Shown here: positions 26,409-34,008 of the stretch, piece after piece
Numbering within the stretch: the first letter of the stretch is position 1
Layout: every line of letters starts with the position of its first letter
Assembly: GCA_934272745.1 (NCBI GenBank)
Contig: CAKQSI010000001.1
Coordinates: 1 to 64,000, forward strand
DNA: 64,000 bases
From: an uncultured Clostridia bacterium
GTDB lineage: Bacteria > Bacillota > Clostridia > Christensenellales > Borkfalkiaceae
Direction: 5' to 3'
The notes under the pieces: model-generated
The model's database searches: none
The model's input: the letters and a program-made list of their open reading frames with translations, nothing else
Told to the model about the DNA's origin: nothing
Made by a program: the position numbers and the translations under genes

Positions 26409-29060
26409 TCAGCTGACGCGCAGCGAAACTTTGTTGAGTTCGCTCATCAGTCCTTTGTAGGGAGAAAGTTCGCTATCCGGCGTAAGCGTGGATTCGTCGA
26501 TCTTGTCCGCGTTGTAAGCAAACAGGTCGTCACGCTGATAAGTCGGAAGTTCGACCGCCAGTTGCATTACGAGGTCGAGCGCTTCGGAATACAGACCGGT
26601 ACGAACCGCCTGATCGTTGGTTTCGCGCGCTTTTTCGATCTTTTCGGAAAGCAGTTCGACGATTTCGACTTCTCTGTCGTACTTGCCGCCGACGTTGGCT
26701 TTGATCTGTTTATAACCCCAGTTAAGGACGCTGGTCGCGGTAGAATCTTTATGATAGACCTGATACATATCCGGGTCGATGGTGGAACCCCAGGCAGCCG
26801 CCCATACGGTCAGTTCTCCGGAGGCGAGCTTTTTCAGCGCGTTGGAGTCGTTGGTAACGTTGACGTTGAAACCGATCTTATTAAGAATTTCGCTGGAATG
26901 CAGCATTGCGCGGTACGCCGGGTGATCTCTTTCCTCGCCCGCGATGGTGAAGGTGTACTTCAGCACGTTTTTGCCGTTCTGGTACAAGCCGTTCGCGTTG
27001 AGGGTGTAGCCGTCGTCTTCGATCAGCCATTTTAAGAATTCCTGCTGTTCCGCTTCGGTCATCGTATAGCCGGTCTTAAAGCCCTTGCTCTGTACGAATT
27101 CTCTGTATGCGGGGTTGACGACGTTGAGGTTGGAAGGAATGGGGTCGCCGACGTACGGATAGTAGGGCTGGCAGCCTTCGGGATACGCCCAGCTTGCTCT
27201 GGACATCGAGCGGTAGATGGGCTGCGCGGTGGTACCGTAGTACTGAACGCATTCCATTGTGTTGATGCTGTGCATGATCGCCTGACGGACGCGGAGACTG
27301 GGAACTTTACCGGCGTTGATACCGATATAACCGTAACCGGAAGTACGTACCGATTTGTTGTTGATGCCTTCGCTCTTTTTGCCGTTCAGTTCGCGTACCG
27401 TTTCGGGTTTCGCGTTGGGTTCGGCAAAGTCGATTTCGCCGGTATACAAAGCGTTCAGCGTCTGCGTGGTGCTGACCACTTTGTACTGCAGGTGTTTGAT
27501 GAGGGGTTCCCCGGTGATGTAGTAGGGGTTCGACTCGAAATACACCATACCTTTTTCGTAGAAGTCGCCCGCGGAAACGTTGGTGATCCCGCCCGAAGAC
27601 TTACTTGCAACGTACGGACCTGCGCCCACGGGGACGCCGATCTTAGCGGGGTTCTTTACGACGTTGGTCATAAAGGACTGCGAGCCGTATTCCACGCCGA
27701 AGTTGTCCACGTAGTCGAACGCTTTGATGTGTTCCGCGTCGGAATAATAATACATAGGCGCGACCGCGAACGCGAAGTTCCAGATGGCTTTGGGGTCAAC
27801 GCCGTTGATAGTAATACGCAGCACTTCGTTGCCGCCGGTCACTTCGTTTTTGTTTTCGTCCGCATAGGTCGGGACGGCGTACGTCGTACCGTTGACGGTG
27901 ACGGGTTCGGTGCGGTTGGCAAATTCGATACCCGAAATGCTCTTGATCGCGTGGCCGTTTACTTTGAAGTATTCTTCCATCGCGAGGTTGACCAGATGAT
28001 CGTTCAGGTCGGTTGCCGTTCTCCAGAACTGCAGCACCTGCGAGATATCTCTCGGAAGCGTGTCGTTATACACGTATTCGATCGCCTGTTCTTTAGTATA
28101 GGATTTTAAGGAATCTTCGTCGCCCACGCTCGTGATGGAGTTTTCCATCTTGGCTTCTTTGCGGTTCCAGGTGATATAGCCTTCGTTGTAGAAGAAGACT
28201 TCCACGTCGGTCGTAAAGGGCTTGTATTCCTTGCCCTTTTCGTCCGCAAAGGTCATCGAATCGTAGGAGTTCAGCGCGTTGCTGTAATCGCTTTCCAGTT
28301 CTTCGCGGAAAAGCGAAAGCGTCTTGTCGTAATCTTCGAGAAGATGCGCGTTGACGCCTTCGGTGCCGTAATCCGCCAGCGCGGCGCGGAGTTTAGCGGT
28401 ATCGTCGATGGTCTGATCCTTATCTGCGGAAAGGATATCGTCGCACGCGTCCAGAAGGGCGAGAATGCGGCTTTCCGCTTCGTTTTCAAATCTCTTTTTG
28501 AAGTTGTCCTGTTCGGTTTCGTCGTACGCCTGCGTGCGGTACGCTTTCAGACCGACGATATCCGTCGAATACATGGTAGCGGAACCGGTATATGCGGGAT
28601 CGAGATAAACGTACAGGTTAAACAGAACGTCTTTTATCGTAAGAAACGACCCGTCGGAAAAACGAACGTTGTTTCTCAGGACAAACGTATAGGTCGTGGT
28701 CTGATCGACGTTGGCGGTGCCCTGCGTCTTGATTTCCAGATCTTCGACGACGACGGGCTCCTGTTCTCCCTTGCCGTATTCGGACTTGACGTAAGTCCAA
28801 TGCGTGCCTTCGTTGCCGAGCATCGAAATCTGCGTCATACCCACGATGTTGCTGTCGGTTCCGGAAGTGGAAAAGAAGGGGTTGAACACCTTGTCCAGTT
28901 CCTGCGTCGAAAGGACCAGAGGATCGGTCGCATTGTCGTATTTCTTTCCTTCGGGATCCTTTCCGCCCCCGCAGGAAGCAAGCATCGCGGTGCTGATCAG
29001 CATGGTCAGCGTCACGAGCACCGACAAAAGTTTCTTGCCCATGTTCTTAGACTGTTTCAT
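26409..29060 (-). CDS. oppA: Oligopeptide-binding lipoprotein OppA, enlarged (883 aa)
   Basis: Extracellular solute-binding protein (SBP family 5) that captures peptides for OppBC. AAGGAG precedes the start at 29060. A lipoprotein signal ends at Cys30 (LASC). Family features include NNVRFSDGSFLTIKDVLFN near the N-terminal lobe, the VPVGAGPYVASKSSGG and YYITGEPLIKHLQYKV regions, and the RVRQAIMHSIN helix. Typical family members have about 530-560 residues. The extra ~300 residues lie mainly between about 180 and 340 as a charged, partly helical insertion (DDILSADKDQTIDDTAK...). First gene of the Opp set, 83 bp after a lipoprotein gene. Confidence 0.94.
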   Translation of the reverse strand: MKQSKNMGKKLLSVLVTLTMLISTAMLASCGGGKDPEGKKYDNATDPLVLSTQELDKVFNPFFSTSGTDSNIVGMTQISMLGNEGTHWTYVKSEYGKGEQEPVVVEDLEIKTQGTANVDQTTTYTFVLRNNVRFSDGSFLTIKDVLFNLYVYLDPAYTGSATMYSTDIVGLKAYRTQAYDETEQDNFKKRFENEAESRILALLDACDDILSADKDQTIDDTAKLRAALADYGTEGVNAHLLEDYDKTLSLFREELESDYSNALNSYDSMTFADEKGKEYKPFTTDVEVFFYNEGYITWNRKEAKMENSITSVGDEDSLKSYTKEQAIEYVYNDTLPRDISQVLQFWRTATDLNDHLVNLAMEEYFKVNGHAIKSISGIEFANRTEPVTVNGTTYAVPTYADENKNEVTGGNEVLRITINGVDPKAIWNFAFAVAPMYYYSDAEHIKAFDYVDNFGVEYGSQSFMTNVVKNPAKIGVPVGAGPYVASKSSGGITNVSAGDFYEKGMVYFESNPYYITGEPLIKHLQYKVVSTTQTLNALYTGEIDFAEPNAKPETVRELNGKKSEGINNKSVRTSGYGYIGINAGKVPSLRVRQAIMHSINTMECVQYYGTTAQPIYRSMSRASWAYPEGCQPYYPYVGDPIPSNLNVVNPAYREFVQSKGFKTGYTMTEAEQQEFLKWLIEDDGYTLNANGLYQNGKNVLKYTFTIAGEERDHPAYRAMLHSSEILNKIGFNVNVTNDSNALKKLASGELTVWAAAWGSTIDPDMYQVYHKDSTATSVLNWGYKQIKANVGGKYDREVEIVELLSEKIEKARETNDQAVRTGLYSEALDLVMQLAVELPTYQRDDLFAYNADKIDESTLTPDSELSPYKGLMSELNKVSLRVS

Positions 29061-29143
29061 TTCATATCTCCTTGTATGGATTCAAACGAAAGGATCGGGC
29101 TTGTCCGGTTTCTCTCACGGTTGCCGGGCAAAGCCCCGATTCG

Positions 29144-30340
29144 TCAGTTACCGTTTTGTATTTTTTGCGTTACGGAACAATCCGTAATCGTCGTTTTTTC
29201 GTCCGCAAGGTAGCAGACGTCGTCTTTTACCACGATCAGGTTCTGCGCCTTTTTGTCGGGATCTTTATCCCACGGGGTTTTTTCCGCGCCGGTATCGTAG
29301 AAGAAGTCGGTCACGGTCACGTTCGTAAACGTGCTGCCGTTTGCGTACACCGCAAGAGGCGCGACGTAAATCTTCTGCGTGCGGTTATATTGCGCCGACA
29401 GCGAAACGGTCAGCCCTTCGATCTTCAGGTCTTTCACCGTAGCGTTTTCCATGTTGCCGAACAGGCTGACGAAAAGCACGTTGTTGGTTCCGTCCACGGG
29501 ATCCTGCTTCACGCCGTCGCGGGTGTTGTCGTAAGCGATTGCCACGTTCTTAAGCGCGTGCCCGTTGCCGTTTAAGGTACGGTTTTTGAAATCGTTGAAC
29601 GAGAACTTCGCGCCGGCGGCGTCGATATCCGCCGTGAAGTACAAGCCTTTTTTGCCGTTCTTTGCCGAACGCAGGTCGGAGAAGGAAGAAATCAGTTCCC
29701 ATTCCCCTTCGAGATATTCCGCATAGACCTTGATCTCGCAATCGGTTTCCCCGCCCGGGTGACGGAAAGACGTATCCCAGTCGCTGCCGTTTTCGTCCGT
29801 ATAGCGGAGGAAGGTGTGATTTGCGGGGGCGTTGTACTTTGCCCGATCGGAATAGTCGTTGAACACGGCTCCCGCCGCAACTTCGTACGGGGCGCCGACT
29901 TTGACTTCGGTACCGTCCGCCTGACGGAAGTAGATCTGGTAAGTGTACGAAATGGGAACCACCCATTTGCAGTACAGGCGGATACCGTCTTTGCCGATTT
30001 CGTCCAAATCGAAATCGAACTTGTCGCCGTAAGTGACCGTTCCGTCTTCCGCTTCGGTCTTCGTGCGGTACCAGCCCTCGATTTTATAGCCCGTTCTGGT
30101 CACGAGGCTGGCTCCCGTTTTGGAGTCGCAAAGGACCGACTCGGGAATGCGGCGTTTGCCGCCTTCGGGGAACTGCACGCGCAAGGTCACCGGACGATCG
30201 CTGTTTTTATAAGTTCCGCCTTCCAGTTCAAACACGACGGAAGTTTCCTCTCCCTTTCCGGAGTCGTTTCCCGAGCAGGCTGCAAGGCAGCAGGCAAGGG
30301 CAAACGTCACGGCAAGGATCGCAATGATTTTCTTTTTCAT
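29144..30340 (-). CDS. Lipoprotein with an InlB/Flg_new-type repeat (398 aa)
   Basis: The start at 30340 (MKKKII) is chosen because GAGAG lies close upstream; the ATG five codons earlier has no site. The lipobox ends at Cys22 (LAAC). Residues ~30-120 match the Listeria-Bacteroides (InlB B-repeat) pattern: V-F-E-L-E-GG-T-Y, then TRTGYKIEGWY, then LYCKWV. The second half contains a DLRSAKNGKKGLYFTADIDAAG region and a GNGHALKNVAIAY segment followed by VKDLKIEG, similar to GLUG or beta-helix turns. No catalytic motif. It is the first gene after the promoter at 30411-30439 and could be the leading gene of the Opp/protease cluster. Likely surface adhesive or structural; exact role unknown. Confidence 0.85.
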   Translation of the reverse strand: MKKKIIAILAVTFALACCLAACSGNDSGKGEETSVVFELEGGTYKNSDRPVTLRVQFPEGGKRRIPESVLCDSKTGASLVTRTGYKIEGWYRTKTEAEDGTVTYGDKFDFDLDEIGKDGIRLYCKWVVPISYTYQIYFRQADGTEVKVGAPYEVAAGAVFNDYSDRAKYNAPANHTFLRYTDENGSDWDTSFRHPGGETDCEIKVYAEYLEGEWELISSFSDLRSAKNGKKGLYFTADIDAAGAKFSFNDFKNRTLNGNGHALKNVAIAYDNTRDGVKQDPVDGTNNVLFVSLFGNMENATVKDLKIEGLTVSLSAQYNRTQKIYVAPLAVYANGSTFTNVTVTDFFYDTGAEKTPWDKDPDKKAQNLIVVKDDVCYLADEKTTITDCSVTQKIQNGN

Positions 30341-30410
30341 TTCAACTCTCTGCATAATTATTCATTTTTACCCGCCACGTTACGCGCGGATCAAATATTA
30401 CACGCATTCT

Positions 30411-30439
30411 ATAATACTCCAAATATCAATTTTAGTCAA
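30411..30439 (-). promoter_or_regulatory. Promoter at the head of the leftward Opp/protease cluster
   Basis: On the minus strand TTGACT (30439-30434) is followed after exactly 17 bp by TATTAT (30416-30411), about 70 bp upstream of the first lipoprotein start. I saw no equally good promoter in the short gaps between the genes downstream. Confidence 0.7.
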
Positions 30440-30743
30440 GTAATTCGGCCCACGAATTTTCCTTCCTACGCAAGAAAACGCGATAAATTCTTTAATAAAA
30501 TTAAAAAACGATTAAAAAGGGGCGGTTTTATAACGCATAAGCGCATAATCGCAATTTTCGCCGCTTCTGGCGGCGCCCGTGGGTTGAAAGTCCTGCGCGA
30601 TTTTATGCAAAACGGCGTTTTCCGGCATTTTTCGCCCCGGGAAATCCCACCGGAAACAGCGGGGATTCCGGCTCCGGACGGCGGAAAATTCCGTACCAAA
30701 CGCTCGGAAATTCATCTTAAATAACGGGATTTTTTACCTCGAA

Positions 30744-30789
30744 AGGCATAAATTCTCTACCGCGGGAGGCATAAATTCTCTACCGCGGG
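30744..30789. repeat. 23-bp perfect tandem duplication
   Basis: AGGCATAAATTCTCTACCG plus CGGG occurs at 30744-30766 and again directly at 30767-30789. Degenerate relatives (GGCATAAATTTTTGTCCC near 30813 and GATATAAATTTTCCGTTCCC near 30857) suggest an older array. Confidence 0.85.
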
Positions 30790-30901
30790 CGCCCCGGAAC
30801 GTCGCTTTGGGCGGCATAAATTTTTGTCCCGAAGTCCGGAAACACGGCTACGGACGATATAAATTTTCCGTTCCCGGCGCCCGGAACACTCCGCTCCAAA
30901 A

Positions 30902-31197
30902 CCGTCCCGAATCTCCCAGACATACCGTTTTTTGCCATACGTTATGCAAAAATCGGCGCACTTCCTCATTTCAAGCAAACACAAAGCGCCCGTTTTCCGA
31001 CGCTCCAAAACCGTCCCACCCCCAGACATACCGTTTTTGCCATACGTTATGCAAAAATCGGTACACTTCCTCATTTCAAGCAAACACAAAGCGCCCGTTT
31101 TCCGACGCCCCAAAACCGTCCCCCAGACATACCGTTTTTTGCCATACGTTATGCAAAAATCGGCACACTTTTCTATTTTAAACAGGTACAAAACGCT
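30902..31197. repeat. Three-copy tandem array, units of about 101-106 bp
   Basis: Three near-identical units each contain CAGACATACCG (30917, 31023, 31124) and GCCATACGTTATGCAAAAAT (30934, 31039, 31141). The first two also share CACTTCCTCATTTCAAGCAA and AAAGCGCCCGTTTTCCGACG. The spacings between the GCCATACG words (105 and 102) are multiples of three, yet I see no gene signals. The core word also occurs singly elsewhere in the window. Confidence 0.9.
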
Positions 31198-31414
31198 TAC
31201 TTTCCATCCCCCCGCAAGATGCGGATCCCCCTCATCCTCCACGGCAGACCTCTGCATTCTGCCCGCCACCGCAGCCCCGCGCCTTTCCCTGCCGGTCCAA
31301 GAGCCGAACCCGTACCCCGCGCGCATTTTTCGGCAAAATCCGACAAAATATTCACTGCCCCACTTAAAAACTATGACAAAAATTTCGTTTTTTCCCGAAA
31401 AACCGTGTACGTAC

Positions 31415-31443
31415 TTGACGAAAACGCCGTTTTTTGGTATGAT
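31415..31443 (+). promoter_or_regulatory. Promoter of the GH43-like gene
   Basis: TTGACG (31415-31420), a 17-bp spacer, then TATGAT (31438-31443), 114 bp upstream of the start codon. Confidence 0.7.
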
Positions 31444-31557
31444 ATTTTTTAGGGATTCCATTCGCTGTCCCTAAGGACGTTCACCGCCTTTTCGTTATAC
31501 GAAAACGCCGCTTTCCGGCGCAAAAAGACGAATCCGGCGGCACCAACAGGAGAAATT

Positions 31558-32634
31558 ATGGAAAAACGCACTTCGTTCCTGCCCGGAAAACCGTGGCTCG
31601 ATACCGACGGCAAGCGCATTCAGGCGCACGGCGGCAGCGTGTTTTACGAAAACGGTACCTACTACTGGTACGGCGAAAACAAAGCGAAAACCACGCCGGA
31701 CAGCGGCGTAAGAAGCTACGGCGTAGAAATGTATTCGTCGAAAGACCTGTACAACTGGAAAGACGAGGGTCTGATTCTTGCCCCGTCGGACGACCCCGAA
31801 AGCCCGCTGCACCCGTCGCGCATTCTCGACCGTCCGCACGTTCTGCATTGCAAAAAGACGGGCAAGTACGTCATGTGGATGAAATTTGCCGGCACGTATG
31901 AGAAAAAAGACGACTGGGACGTGCAATACGCAGGTATTGCGACCGCGGACAAACTTACCGGTCCGTACACTCTGCAAAAGACGATCGCTCCGCAGGGACA
32001 GGCAAAATTCGGCGACTTCGACTTGTTCATCGACGACGACGGCACCGCCTACGTCATTTACGAAAAGCCGCACACCGAACTGATGATCGCCACCCTTACG
32101 GACGATTTTGAGGATTTTGAAGGAACCTTCACTTCCCATTTCCACTACAAAAATCCGCCGTTCGTACGGGAAGCGCCCGGCATTTTCAAGCGTAACGGGA
32201 AATATTATATCATCTCTTCCGGCACCACGGGGTACTTCCCCAACCCGTCGGAGATCGGCGTGTCCGATTCCATGCACGGCGACTGGACCTCGCTCGGCGA
32301 TCCTTGCATCGGCGATGGAAAACGCAACTCCTTCCACGCGCAGTTCTCGTCGGTTTTCCGCGTACATGGTACGGATATTTTCATCGCGATGGGCGACCGC
32401 TGGCTGACCGACCTGCCCGAAGATATGCCCGACGTCATGCGTGTGTTTGAAGGCTGGTTCGATCCCGAAAAAGAAAGCGTTATGACGGCTGCCGAACTCA
32501 ATTCTTACACCACGTTCAACACCTCGCTTGCCGACTACGTCTGGCTGCCCTTCCGGTTTGAAACCTTGCCGGACGGCACGGAAAAACCCACTCTGACTTT
32601 CGTTCCGGAATGGAAGATCGAGGACGAAATTTAA
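31558..32634 (+). CDS. Glycoside hydrolase family 43-like protein (358 aa)
   Basis: The start at 31558 has AGGAG five bases upstream. There is no signal peptide, so it acts in the cytoplasm on imported oligosaccharides. The five-bladed propeller pattern of GH43 is visible: AHGGSVFYENGTYYWYGE near the start, DLFIDDDGTAYVIY (~160), REAPGIFKRNGKYYIISS (~205, with the Glu expected as general acid), and FHAQFSSVF (~262). The AHGG opening resembles the exo-beta-1,3-galactanase-type subfamilies (GH43_24 or GH43_34), in which the general-base Asp of other GH43 enzymes is not conserved; the subfamily and substrate are inferred. The gene stands alone after its own promoter; a lipoprotein gene follows 275 bp later. 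Confidence 0.85.
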   Translation: MEKRTSFLPGKPWLDTDGKRIQAHGGSVFYENGTYYWYGENKAKTTPDSGVRSYGVEMYSSKDLYNWKDEGLILAPSDDPESPLHPSRILDRPHVLHCKKTGKYVMWMKFAGTYEKKDDWDVQYAGIATADKLTGPYTLQKTIAPQGQAKFGDFDLFIDDDGTAYVIYEKPHTELMIATLTDDFEDFEGTFTSHFHYKNPPFVREAPGIFKRNGKYYIISSGTTGYFPNPSEIGVSDSMHGDWTSLGDPCIGDGKRNSFHAQFSSVFRVHGTDIFIAMGDRWLTDLPEDMPDVMRVFEGWFDPEKESVMTAAELNSYTTFNTSLADYVWLPFRFETLPDGTEKPTLTFVPEWKIEDEI

Positions 32635-32769
32635 CCGGAAGTTTGACCGCCGAAACGCCGCATATGCAAATCTTTGCACTCACGCAGACGAAAGTTTCTG
32701 CACCTCTGAAAAGACGCACTCTTTGCATATGCAAATTAATATCCAAAACCCCTAGCGCGCGCAAAACAC

Positions 32770-32789
32770 CCGATTTTTGCACAACGTAT
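32770..32789 (+). repeat. Single copy of the CGATTTTTGCAnAACGTAT element
   Basis: CCGATTTTTGCACAACGTAT matches the core of the 31-kb tandem array (on the opposite strand) with one difference. It lies between the GH43-like and lipoprotein genes. The same gap holds a palindromic GCATATGCAAA / TTTGCATATGC pair at about 32659 and 32723. Confidence 0.7.
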
Positions 32790-32909
32790 CCCGTTTTCGG
32801 GAACGCGCACCCGCTTTGCCGCCCCTGCGGCGAACCATCTTATTCCTGCCCTGCGGCAAATCCTTCTTGCCGCAAAATCTGCGGAAAACCACTTCCTTCG
32901 GAGGTTATT

Positions 32910-33857
32910 ATGAAAAGAAAATTATTTGCAGCTCTCCTACTTTCGGCTTTCGCCGTCGCGGCGTTTACGGGCTGCTCGTCCCAGGTTGCAACCGTTTCCC
33001 TCGGCACGACCTGGTCGAAAACGGAAAGCATTTCCTACACCTACGATATCGAATTTGAAAAAGGCGAGAAAAACGTCACGGGGTACGAATTCACCCTGAC
33101 CGACGGCGCCTATCTCGTCACGATCACGCCCGAACAAAACGGTTCCGAACTCTGCTACCGGTACGAAACCACGTTGTCGGTGCAGGGCGTATACACCGAC
33201 GCCGACGGAAAAACTACGAAAATTTCCGACCTGACGCGCACTTCCACACTGCTGCACGAGATCACCAACTACAGTCTCTTCCCCGTGCAGAGCACGAAAA
33301 CCATTCGCCAGACCGGCGTTGCGAAAAAGGACGGCGCGTACGTGCTGAATTCCTACCGCTACCGCACCGAAACCACATACGACTTCGATAAAAAGACGGC
33401 GACTGCAACCGCCCGCGCATACAACGGCACGACGGACGCGTACGACCTGCCCATTTCCAACGTTCCGGAAGAAAAAACCTACACCAAACTTACCGCGGGC
33501 AATTTCTTCGACAACGACGCGCTGCTGCTTGCTCTCCGCGCGTTCCCCCTGCAAAAATCGTACAGCGCAAGCATCCGCACGCTGGACGTTTTAAACGGCA
33601 AACTGACGGGGCTGCTTTGCTCGGTTTCCTCCGACGAGCCGTTTGCAAGAAAGTACAGTTTAGACGGGAAAGAAACCGAGTATCTCGTGCTGCGCGCGCA
33701 GATCGGCATTTCTTCCACGATGAGCGGTTCCCCCTACACGGTCTACGTCGCCCCGGGCGAAGCGACCGACGAGATCCGCAACGTTGTGACCGAGATCGTC
33801 ACCACCATGCCTTACGGACTGGGCACGCTGACGTACAAACTGTCCCGTATTTCCTGA
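32910..33857 (+). CDS. Lipoprotein of unknown function (315 aa)
   Basis: GGAGG lies five bases before the ATG at 32910; the open frame extends upstream but has no site there. The lipobox ends at Cys22 (FTGC). The mature protein is beta-rich with many Tyr, Thr and Ser, and no recognised motif. It has a segment (FFDNDALLLALRAFPL) near residue 200 that may be the one helix in a sandwich fold. A terminator follows within 10 bp. The neighbouring gene also encodes a lipoprotein, but the two are not clearly related. Function unknown. Confidence 0.82.
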   Translation: MKRKLFAALLLSAFAVAAFTGCSSQVATVSLGTTWSKTESISYTYDIEFEKGEKNVTGYEFTLTDGAYLVTITPEQNGSELCYRYETTLSVQGVYTDADGKTTKISDLTRTSTLLHEITNYSLFPVQSTKTIRQTGVAKKDGAYVLNSYRYRTETTYDFDKKTATATARAYNGTTDAYDLPISNVPEEKTYTKLTAGNFFDNDALLLALRAFPLQKSYSASIRTLDVLNGKLTGLLCSVSSDEPFARKYSLDGKETEYLVLRAQIGISSTMSGSPYTVYVAPGEATDEIRNVVTEIVTTMPYGLGTLTYKLSRIS

Positions 33858-33863
33858 CGACTG

Positions 33864-33889
33864 CGACCGGCATTTTGCCGGTCGTTTTT
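33864..33889 (+). terminator. Rho-independent terminator
   Basis: CGACCGGCA-ttt-TGCCGGTCG followed immediately by TTTTT, 7 bp after the lipoprotein stop. Confidence 0.9.
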
Positions 33890-34008
33890 CTAAACCGCCG
33901 CGCCGGGCGAAACGTTTACGGCACGACCGGAAAGCCCTGTCGCACGGCGAATGCGCCGGGCGGAACCAAACGCACCACCCGCGCCAAAAGAAGATGAGAG
34001 GGAAAATT

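Larger units (their letters stand above)
30440..31414. other. Repeat-rich intergenic region without a convincing gene
   Basis: This stretch separates divergent genes. It contains two families of tandem repeats (separate entries) and homopolymer-rich DNA. The longest open frame (31461 down to 30757) translates the tandem array, lacks a ribosome site, and starts inside the promoter of the glycosidase gene, so I do not call it. Confidence 0.7.

Noticed and set aside
30757..31461. 234-residue minus-strand open frame through the tandem array
   Set aside because: No ribosome site, starts inside the promoter of the GH43-like gene, and its sequence is largely the translated repeat.
32610..32909. 100-residue N-terminal extension of the 315-residue lipoprotein
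   Set aside because: It would overlap the previous gene and place a signal peptide in the middle of the protein; GGAGG marks the ATG at 32910.
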